A DNA stretch of 6,910 nt. Source: an uncultured Ruminococcus sp. (GTDB taxonomy: Bacteria; Bacillota; Clostridia; Oscillospirales; Ruminococcaceae). How positions within the stretch are numbered: position 1 is the first letter of the stretch; each line of letters opens with the position of its first letter. The position numbers were made by a program, and so were the translations under genes. The stretch is taken from contig URWK01000070.1 of the NCBI GenBank assembly GCA_900551505.1, positions 1-6,910 of the forward strand, read 5' to 3'. Of this stretch, positions 1-4,503 are shown one piece after another. The notes below the pieces were generated by a model, which saw nothing but the letters and a program-made list of their open reading frames with translations, did no database searches and was not told the origin of the DNA.

Positions 1-105
1 AATTGTTTTCTCAATTTGCGCTGTTCTTCTAACAGTTGCTTCATTTTTTCCAGATTATTTCTTTCGTATGCTTCTAAATACGAATCTGAAATGGAAATCA
101 GCAAA
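1..105 (-). other. Out-of-frame coding-like fragment abutting the MFS gene
   Basis: Read on the minus strand in a different frame from the transporter, this stretch is open to the window edge. It gives a charged, helix-forming peptide: LLISISDSYLEAYERNN, then an amphipathic Glu/Lys/Leu/Gln-rich segment with the pattern of a soluble helix or coiled coil. It is not membrane-like and I do not recognise the family. The same frame is open back to an ATG at 173-171, but between 173 and about 103 it overlaps DNA that reads convincingly as MFS. The real fragment therefore probably begins near 103-90, at a recombination or deletion breakpoint. It could be the 3' part of another gene joined to the transporter, or a small overlapping gene starting at 173. 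Confidence 0.45.
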
Positions 106-903
106 TCCTGAAATAAATCTTCCTGCGGTAATTCCGAAATAAAACATTGAACTCCAGAGTGCCGAAGTTTCATGACTTACCCCGAACTTCTCAACTGCAT
201 ATGTACCGCTCCATAAACCTACAGTTGTTTCGATTGCACAGTAGCAGAAAAATGAAAGTAATACCGCCTTTGCAAGTGGAATTTTCGGAACATCTTTCAG
301 TGGGATAACGGTAACTTCATCTTCTTCCGTGTCCGTCTTACCATCTGAATTATTTTTATTTGCTTTGAGCCAGAGAGGCAATGTTAAAAAGAGAATTACA
401 GACAATACAGTCTGAAAAATTGCTATGCTCACATAACCCTTGTGCCAGTTGTTTTCTCTTGCGAGCCAGAAAGACATTATCATTGGACCTATAGTTGTAC
501 CTATTCCCCAAAAGCAGTGAAGCCAATTCATATGTCTTGCCTTGTAGTGCAGAGCCACGAAGTTATTAAGTGCCGAGTCTACAGAACCCGCTCCAAGCCC
601 CAGCGGAATTGTGAAAAGACATAACATAAAATATGTTTTTGAAATCCCGAATCCGTAAAGTGCGAATGCTGTCATTGCAACACTTACGGCGGTTATCATG
701 CCTGTTCCGAACCTTTTTATAAGTCTTGTGCTGAAAAGGCTCGAAACAATTGTGCCTGCGGAAATTATCATTGAAATTATTCCTGCTCCCGAAATAGGAA
801 CAGATAAATCTGTATGAATTGCAGACCATGCAGAACCTAACAGTGAATCAGGTAATCCGAGGCTTATAAAAGAAATGTAGATGATTATAAGAAGCACAAA
901 CAT
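55..903 (-). CDS. Truncated MFS transporter (FucP-like sugar/drug permease branch), C-terminal third missing
   Basis: This is a polytopic inner-membrane permease of the major facilitator superfamily; the substrate cannot be read from sequence. The 282 residues start with a membrane helix that runs into SLGLPDSLLGSAW (residues 14-26), a signature seen in FucP-like and uncharacterised clostridial MFS proteins. Five more hydrophobic segments follow, then an acidic cytoplasmic loop (about 183-206) and two further helices ending in GITAGRFISGF (257-267). The usual family length is about 390-410 residues with 12 helices, so about four helices are absent. The last 15 residues (268-282) are polar and basic and do not look like MFS; they are out-of-frame sequence read to a chance stop. 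The start ATG (903-901) has an AGGAGGA ribosome binding site at 911-917, 7 nt upstream. The gene is divergent from the acetyltransferase and has its own promoter. MFS membership is very likely; the product is probably non-functional. Confidence 0.85.
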   Translation of the reverse strand: MFVLLIIIYISFISLGLPDSLLGSAWSAIHTDLSVPISGAGIISMIISAGTIVSSLFSTRLIKRFGTGMITAVSVAMTAFALYGFGISKTYFMLCLFTIPLGLGAGSVDSALNNFVALHYKARHMNWLHCFWGIGTTIGPMIMSFWLARENNWHKGYVSIAIFQTVLSVILFLTLPLWLKANKNNSDGKTDTEEDEVTVIPLKDVPKIPLAKAVLLSFFCYCAIETTVGLWSGTYAVEKFGVSHETSALWSSMFYFGITAGRFISGFADFHFRFVFRSIRKK

Positions 904-933
904 AAAGAATTCCTCCTATTTTTTCAGTTTTAT

Positions 934-956
934 AGCCGAAACCGTTTTTCTCGGCT
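934..956 (-). promoter_or_regulatory. Leader hairpin or operator at the MFS transcription start
   Basis: AGCCGA and TCGGCT form a perfect 6-bp inverted repeat around an 11-nt loop. It lies exactly where the MFS transcript should begin. It could be an operator over the start site or a 5'-terminal RNA hairpin. It has no adjacent U-run that would make it a convincing terminator. Confidence 0.4.
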
Positions 957-958
957 TT

Positions 959-988
959 ATTATAATATAATAGTCATAATAAAGTCAA
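959..988 (-). promoter_or_regulatory. Promoter of the MFS gene
   Basis: On the minus strand there is TTGACT (988-983), an 18-bp spacer and TATAAT (964-959). Transcription should start near 952, giving a leader of about 50 nt before the ATG at 903. Confidence 0.65.
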
Positions 989-1045
989 GGGTTTTGCGTT
1001 AAACTTATGTTTAATTTTTATGGTGATTTTTTTATGTTTTCAGCA

Positions 1046-1051
1046 TATAAT
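1046..1051 (+). promoter_or_regulatory. Candidate -10 element for the acetyltransferase gene
   Basis: A perfect TATAAT lies about 60 nt before the chosen start. The DNA 17 bp further upstream has no good -35 match, so this is a tentative call. Confidence 0.3.
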
Positions 1052-1112
1052 TAAACAGAATACTTCCGATTGCGAATTTTCGGATAAAACAGAATGGGAG
1101 GGAGATAACAGA

Positions 1113-1526
1113 ATGTTTTCTTATAGCATTTCCAATTCTTTTAATAAACAGGAAATTGTATCGCTTTTCAAGTCTGTAGGCTGGAAGTCGGCTGATTATC
1201 CCGGACAGCTTTTTTCATCAATAACAAATTCCGAAACCGTTGTATCCGCAAGAAACAGCAGAAGCGAATTAATAGGGCTTATGACGGCAGTTTCGGACGG
1301 AGGAATGAATGTATTTTTTCCGTATCTGCTTGTAAATCCAAGGTATCAGGGCAGAGGAGCAGGCAGAAATATTGTTGAAATCATGCTTGGCAAGTACATT
1401 GGAACATACAGAAAAATACTTATATGCAGTACCGCCAATGTGGAATTTTATAAAAAGTGCGGTTTTGAAGTCAGCGAAGAACAATTTGGAATGATAAAGA
1501 TAACTCCACCTAAAAATACAGAATAA
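1113..1526 (+). CDS. GNAT-family N-acetyltransferase
   Basis: A cytoplasmic enzyme expected to move an acetyl group from acetyl-CoA to an amine; the substrate is not predictable. The 137 residues carry the acetyl-CoA pyrophosphate-binding motif A of GNAT proteins: a strand followed by VNPRYQGRGAGRN (residues 74-86, Q/R-x-x-G-x-G form). The conserved C-terminal FYKKCGF follows at 112-118. Length is normal for a single-domain GNAT. The frame stays open upstream to an ATG at 1020, but the ATG at 1113 is preferred: it has a GGGAGGGAG ribosome binding site at 1096-1104, 8 nt upstream, and the 31 extra residues of the longer version match nothing in the fold. The gene is divergent from the truncated transporter. 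No terminator is visible before the next small gene, so the two may be partly cotranscribed. Confidence 0.9.
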   Translation: MFSYSISNSFNKQEIVSLFKSVGWKSADYPGQLFSSITNSETVVSARNSRSELIGLMTAVSDGGMNVFFPYLLVNPRYQGRGAGRNIVEIMLGKYIGTYRKILICSTANVEFYKKCGFEVSEEQFGMIKITPPKNTE

Positions 1527-1604
1527 ACACAAGGCTTTCATTAATCTTTCGCCTGCTCACTTTATAATTTCTTTTTACTGTCGCAGGATTTTCTTTTTCC
1601 CGAG

Positions 1605-1610
1605 TATAAT
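1605..1610 (+). promoter_or_regulatory. Candidate -10 element for the small proline-rich gene
   Basis: TATAAT sits about 40 nt upstream of the small ORF at 1651. No recognisable -35 hexamer lies at the right distance, so it could be weak or factor-dependent. Confidence 0.3.
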
Positions 1611-1650
1611 TACAGACATAGAAAAAATAAATCACAGGAGGAAAAAACTT

Positions 1651-1821
1651 ATGAAAGACGAAAGAAAACCGGAAAGACCGCAGAAATTTATACCTGCATA
1701 TATCGTAATCCCAACTTGTATTCCCGAGAGCATGACAGAAGGATTCATGCCGATGACTCCGCCACCTCCGAAACCTCATGAAATACATAATGATTTTCCT
1801 GAACCTCCGCACAACACATAA
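1651..1821 (+). CDS. Small proline-rich protein, 56 residues, unknown function
   Basis: I do not recognise this protein. It is supported as a gene by an AGGAGG ribosome binding site about 9 nt before the ATG (inside 1636-1650), a candidate -10 at 1605-1610, and a strong terminator 43 nt after the stop. The peptide has a basic, hydrophilic N-terminus (MKDERKPERPQK), a short hydrophobic stretch (FIPAYIVIPTCIP, residues 13-25), then a Pro- and Met-rich half with a TPPPPKP run and a C-terminal PEPPHNT. It has one Cys and neither a signal peptide nor a full membrane helix. It is probably largely disordered. The Pro-rich short format is loosely like small spore-coat-associated proteins, but I see no motif that would justify that name. 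Confidence 0.65.
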   Translation: MKDERKPERPQKFIPAYIVIPTCIPESMTEGFMPMTPPPPKPHEIHNDFPEPPHNT

Positions 1822-1863
1822 GATTATTTTACAGAAATTTCTTAAATTACTTTTCAAACTAAT

Positions 1864-1904
1864 AAAAAATCACTCTTTGAAATATTCTCAGAGAGTGATT
1901 TTTT
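1864..1904 (+). terminator. Strong intrinsic terminator after the small proline-rich gene
   Basis: A 13-bp perfect stem pairs 1864-1876 with 1892-1904 across a 15-nt loop. The core is AATCACTCT/AGAGTGATT, flanked by A6 and T6, so it can terminate in both directions. Confidence 0.9.
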
Positions 1905-1934
1905 GCCGTAAAATATACTTTTTCGGAAATTTTA

Positions 1935-1963
1935 TTGACTTTTTGTTTAAAATGGTGTATTAT
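1935..1963 (+). promoter_or_regulatory. Promoter of the Cys-rich protein gene
   Basis: TTGACT (1935-1940), a 17-bp spacer and TATTAT (1958-1963). The expected start is near 1970, inside the palindrome that follows. Confidence 0.7.
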
Positions 1964-1968
1964 ATATA

Positions 1969-1986
1969 AAAGATAATATTATCTTT
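1969..1986. promoter_or_regulatory. Perfect 18-bp palindrome at the transcription start: candidate operator
   Basis: AAAGATAATATTATCTTT is its own reverse complement over all 18 bases. It begins 5 bp after the -10 hexamer, so a bound repressor would block initiation. The half-site GATAAT resembles Fur-type boxes, but those have one extra central base, so the regulator is not assigned. Confidence 0.6.
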
Positions 1987-2019
1987 GACATAACTTATTA
2001 CAGAAAACAGTGATTTGAT

Positions 2020-2304
2020 ATGACACCGTTTAAAATTGAATTAAGGTACATCACAGTAGAAACCATGCATCATACAAGGTTTGGCAGAGATTGCGGAACA
2101 ACTAACCGTTATGTGTATATGTGTCCGTGCGGTTGCGGTTATGTAATCGAACTTATGGACTACGGTCCGGGATACGATGATGATTTCATATATATCGACT
2201 GTGAATTTTGTAAAAGAAGATACAAGCCAAGTGACTTCAACATAAGCGAACACGGCGGAATCTTTCTCCACAGAAAAAAGTACAAGGACGAGGAAGAAGA
2301 CTAA
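2020..2304 (+). CDS. Small Cys-rich zinc-ribbon-like protein, unknown function
   Basis: A 94-residue soluble protein with six cysteines: C25, then a CPCGC cluster (C35, C37, C39), then CEFC (C61, C64) about 21 residues later. Two Cys pairs at this spacing are what a zinc ribbon uses, so a structural metal site is likely. The region between them is acidic and aromatic (DYGPGYDDDF, 47-56). The C-terminus is highly charged and ends in EEED. I recall similar small clostridial proteins with a CPCG...C..C pattern but no assigned function. ATG at 2020 is the first in-frame start after a stop at 2011-2013. It has no recognisable Shine-Dalgarno sequence, which is unusual here. The gene stands alone between the terminator at 1864-1904 and a convergent hairpin, with its own promoter and a palindromic operator candidate. 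Nucleic-acid binding is possible but unproven. Confidence 0.75.
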   Translation: MTPFKIELRYITVETMHHTRFGRDCGTTNRYVYMCPCGCGYVIELMDYGPGYDDDFIYIDCEFCKRRYKPSDFNISEHGGIFLHRKKYKDEEED

Positions 2305-2310
2305 AATTAA

Positions 2311-2339
2311 AACCACCGACACAAAAACAGTCGGTGGTT
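2311..2339 (-). terminator. Hairpin terminator between the convergent Cys-rich and glucanase genes
   Basis: A 10-bp perfect stem, AACCACCGAC/GTCGGTGGTT, with a 9-nt A-rich loop. On the minus strand it is followed by TTAATTTTAG, which suits the glucanase transcript. On the plus strand the trailing sequence is A-rich, so termination of the Cys-rich gene would be weaker. Confidence 0.75.
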
Positions 2340-2364
2340 AAAAATTATCTGTTATTTTAAGAAA

Positions 2365-3711
2365 TTACTGCGGAAACGTTACTTCATAATCTTCCGCTGT
2401 TTCAGCACCCCTCATTATTCCGTCAATGACTTTCTGATGAAGTACAGTACCCGTATTTCTGTCAAAATGTCCGAATGCTTCCGCACCGTCTCCGTCAGAA
2501 CCGTTGTCCCAAAGTATGCAGGTTAAGCCTCTCTGATGAGCAGTCTTTACAACATATTCATCATAATAAGCCCTGTAATCTTCCGCAATTCCGCCTGTAC
2601 AGCCGAATTCACTTATAAGTACGGGAATACCATTGTCAACGAATTTTTCTTTCAGCATATCGAAAGCTTTTTCTGTCCAGTCTTCCTGACCCCAGTCGTC
2701 CACGGTTTCGGTTGCGAACTTGCCCCACTGTTTAGTTTTCGCTTCAAGTGCAAATGTATAAGGGTCATAGAAATGAGCGGTTACTATTATGTGGTTTTCG
2801 ACAGTGTCTTTCGGCAAAGTAAGTTTATTTACAGTATATTCAACATTGGTATTATAGCCCGGAACAGAAAGAAAACGTTCTGCATTATTTCCGCCGGAAG
2901 CCCTGACAATATCCACAAACTTCTGATTAAGTTTATTGGTTATCTCGTAATAACTTTCTTCGGGAGCATCATAACCTTTGTGAAGTTCATTCATTCCCTC
3001 GAAAACCAGCTTGTCGGAATAGTCCTTGAAGTAATCGGCTATTTGCGTCCACATTTTTTCATACTTGTCCATCATTACGTTTTCGTCTTCGGGAGCAGGA
3101 GTAAGCCATGCATCACCTGAATTCATTCCGTCATGGTGGATATTTATAATTGCATACATATCATTATCAAGAACATAATTTACAACCTCGCCTACTCTGT
3201 CAAGCCAGGCTTCTTCTATCTTATAGTCAGGAGCATCGCCTGTATGATTAAGGTATGTAACAGGTATTCTTACAGTATTAAAGCCTGCATCTTTGACGCT
3301 TTTTATAAAATTTTCGGTAACTTTCGGATTTCCCCAGGCTGTTTCGTCTGCACCTACGGAATCAAGGCTGTTTCCGAGATTCCAGCCTACTTTCATATCC
3401 TTTACAAGTTCTATTGCAGGATTTGAAGCATTATCGGAACTCTTTTCTGTTTCGGAAGATTCTGTTTTGCTTTCGCTTTCAGAACTTTCACTTTCTTCGC
3501 TGTCGGATTCGTCTGAACTTTCTTCGGAACTTTCGCTACTGCCTGAAGAATCTTCGGCAGAGCTTTCGGAAACCGAGCTTTCCGAAGAAGATGATGAAAC
3601 AGAACTGCTATTTGTATCTGAAGCAGAATCCGTTCCGCCTCCGCAGGCTGTAAGCAAAGTTGCGGAAAGAGCAGTTGCAAGAATACAGATTATAAGTTTT
3701 TTAATTTTCAT
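2365..3711 (-). CDS. GH5 (subfamily 4-like) endo-beta-glucanase, surface lipoprotein
   Basis: A retaining glycoside hydrolase that cleaves internal beta-1,4-glucan links in polymers such as cellulose, xyloglucan or mixed-linkage glucan. The 448 residues begin with a lipoprotein signal peptide whose lipobox LLTAC puts the lipidated Cys at 23. A very long Ser/Glu/Asp linker (about 28-95) follows, then a GH5 barrel (about 97-445). Hallmarks are GWNLGNSLD (109-117), ETAWGNPK (123-130), NTVRIPVTY (145-153), IHHDG (191-195), the acid/base Glu242 in FEGMNEL, HFYDPYTF (313-320) and the nucleophile Glu368 in ISEFG. These blocks fit subfamily 4. The acid/base motif reads NEL instead of the common NEP. 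There is no dockerin or carbohydrate-binding module, so the enzyme is a cell-anchored single-domain glucanase rather than a cellulosome part. A GGAGGA ribosome binding site (3721-3726) precedes the ATG. The gene is monocistronic. Confidence 0.93.
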   Translation of the reverse strand: MKIKKLIICILATALSATLLTACGGGTDSASDTNSSSVSSSSSESSVSESSAEDSSGSSESSEESSDESDSEESESSESESKTESSETEKSSDNASNPAIELVKDMKVGWNLGNSLDSVGADETAWGNPKVTENFIKSVKDAGFNTVRIPVTYLNHTGDAPDYKIEEAWLDRVGEVVNYVLDNDMYAIINIHHDGMNSGDAWLTPAPEDENVMMDKYEKMWTQIADYFKDYSDKLVFEGMNELHKGYDAPEESYYEITNKLNQKFVDIVRASGGNNAERFLSVPGYNTNVEYTVNKLTLPKDTVENHIIVTAHFYDPYTFALEAKTKQWGKFATETVDDWGQEDWTEKAFDMLKEKFVDNGIPVLISEFGCTGGIAEDYRAYYDEYVVKTAHQRGLTCILWDNGSDGDGAEAFGHFDRNTGTVLHQKVIDGIMRGAETAEDYEVTFPQ

Positions 3712-3751
3712 ATCTGAACTTCCTCCGTTTTTATTTTGTGATTACGGAAGT

Positions 3752-3780
3752 ATTATAGCACAATAACGCTTTGTTGTAAA
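3752..3780 (-). promoter_or_regulatory. Promoter of the glucanase gene
   Basis: On the minus strand: TTTACA (3780-3775), a 17-bp spacer ending in TGC (extended -10), and TATAAT (3757-3752). It is back to back with the promoter of the next gene; the two -35 boxes are under 20 bp apart, so one bound regulator could affect both. Confidence 0.8.
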
Positions 3781-3798
3781 GTTAATCTTTCTGACTTC

Positions 3799-3827
3799 TT
3801 GACAATACAGAAATAAAGTGATATAAT
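3799..3827 (+). promoter_or_regulatory. Consensus promoter of the 138-residue unknown gene
   Basis: TTGACA (3799-3804), a 17-bp spacer ending in TGA (extended -10), and TATAAT (3822-3827). Both hexamers are perfect, predicting strong constitutive sigma-A transcription and a leader of about 45 nt. Confidence 0.85.
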
Positions 3828-3880
3828 TAAAAATATTATTATATTCTGTTTCAACTAATATTTTAAAAGGAGATTTTCAA

Positions 3881-4297
3881 ATGGACATTTCACTTCAGAT
3901 TAAAGCAGATGACAAGGCTGACAAGTATACACTTACCTCTGATAACAGTTCTCTTAACAAGGTTCTCGATATGATTTCTTTCAATTCATCAAAGCAGTAT
4001 GAATCACGTTCAGAAGTTATTGTCGATACATTAAGCCACGGACTTTCACTTCTCGGAAAACTCGCAAGAGCCGGCAAAGCAGTTACTATGGACGTTTCCC
4101 TTAATGTACTTCAGATTGCACCTGAATCATATGTTATAAACTCTGCTGACGGCTCTCTCGGAAGATACCTCGATATTCTCATCAAGAGAACTCCCGGCAA
4201 CAAATACGATGAACGCAATATGGTTCTCGTTGATGCAATCGGTCAGGGTATGGCAATTATCATTGATGAACTTACAAAAGCTAAAACAAATGGCTGA
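3881..4297 (+). CDS. Unknown 138-residue protein with internal duplication, probably highly expressed
   Basis: I do not recognise the family. The protein is soluble, with no signal peptide, membrane helix or Cys. Two segments align with each other: residues 24-61, starting SLNKVLD, and 92-131, starting SLGRYLD. They share the pattern SL...LD, then K.Y..R, then VD....G followed by a hydrophobic helix, with one single-residue offset. This suggests an ancient duplication. The spacer between them (62-91) contains a hydrophobic strand-like stretch (VTMDVSLNVLQIA). The ESRSEVIVDTLSHGL part of repeat 1 vaguely recalls the second helix of ribbon-helix-helix proteins, but that is weak. The start is fixed by AAAGGAG (3866-3872), 8 nt before the ATG. 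A consensus promoter, good ribosome binding site and strong terminator mark a monocistronic, abundantly expressed gene. Confidence 0.8.
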   Translation: MDISLQIKADDKADKYTLTSDNSSLNKVLDMISFNSSKQYESRSEVIVDTLSHGLSLLGKLARAGKAVTMDVSLNVLQIAPESYVINSADGSLGRYLDILIKRTPGNKYDERNMVLVDAIGQGMAIIIDELTKAKTNG

Positions 4298-4316
4298 TAA
4301 AACTTAAAACCGCATT

Positions 4317-4348
4317 AAAAAAACTCTGCTTACGGGCAGAGTTTTTTT
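4317..4348 (+). terminator. Strong intrinsic terminator after the 138-residue gene
   Basis: A 13-bp stem pairs 4317-4329 with 4336-4348 (core CTCTGC/GCAGAG) across a 6-nt loop, followed by a run of seven T. The matching A-run on the left makes it bidirectional. Confidence 0.93.
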
Positions 4349-4400
4349 GTGATAGTTATGTGAGAATTTCATAAAAATTAGTCTGAAACGGACTTAAAAA

Positions 4401-4429
4401 TTGACATTAAAGAATATTGGTGATATAAT
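4401..4429 (+). promoter_or_regulatory. Consensus promoter of the sortase gene
   Basis: TTGACA (4401-4406), a 17-bp spacer ending in TGA, and TATAAT (4424-4429). The architecture is the same as the promoter at 3799-3827, including the GTGATATAAT core. The start is expected near 4436. Confidence 0.85.
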
Positions 4430-4444
4430 AAAAATGTAATTTAT

Positions 4445-4500
4445 ACGGTATGTGGGGGAATACCGTTTTGGAAATCTTATAGCAAAACAGGACGGTCGAT
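4445..4500 (+). promoter_or_regulatory. Structured sortase leader with competing RNA hairpins
   Basis: Three pairings share the segment 4460-4470. (a) ACGGTAT (4445-4451) with ATACCGT (4460-4466), 7 bp, closing a G-rich loop. (b) GTTTTG (4465-4470) with CAAAAC (4483-4488), 6 bp. (c) ACCGTTTTG (4462-4470) with CAGGACGGT (4488-4496), 9 bp with two G-U pairs, which would bury the AGGA at 4489-4492. That AGGA is the only ribosome-binding-like sequence before the TTG start. The layout fits translational control. I could not match it to a known riboswitch class. Confidence 0.45.
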
Positions 4501-4503
4501 AAC

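Noticed and set aside
1020..1112. 31-residue N-terminal extension of the acetyltransferase
   Set aside because: The upstream ATG has no ribosome binding site and overlaps the probable promoter, while the ATG at 1113 has a strong one.
1510..1857. 115-codon minus-strand open frame across the small proline-rich gene
   Set aside because: No ribosome binding site, and it would run through the terminator side. The plus-strand 56-codon gene has a proper AGGAGG, so this is a shadow.
1778..1969. 63-codon plus-strand frame spanning the terminator at 1864-1904
   Set aside because: It reads straight through a strong intrinsic terminator and promoter, is Phe/Lys/Ile-rich from AT-rich intergenic DNA, and has no ribosome binding site.
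1969..1986. Calling the palindrome a Fur, PerR or Zur box
   Set aside because: Those boxes are 7-1-7 with a central unpaired base. This one is symmetric with an even length, so the match is only to the half-site.
2365..3711. Dockerin, cohesin or carbohydrate-binding module on the glucanase
   Set aside because: The protein ends about 10 residues after the barrel, and the N-terminal extra region is only a low-complexity linker.
2536..3766. Long plus-strand open frames opposite the glucanase gene (up to 194 codons)
   Set aside because: They are the complement of a well-supported GH5 gene. The translations are low-complexity or unlike any fold, and they lack ribosome binding sites; the Ser/Leu-rich one is simply the antisense of the Ser/Glu linker.
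3881..4297. Naming the 138-residue protein a ribbon-helix-helix DNA-binding protein
   Set aside because: Only one short segment recalls that fold. The protein is too long and lacks the short N-terminal strand pattern.
4445..4500. Assigning the sortase leader to a known riboswitch class
   Set aside because: I compared it from memory with c-di-GMP, preQ1, fluoride and similar short leaders. No conserved core motif was recognisable.
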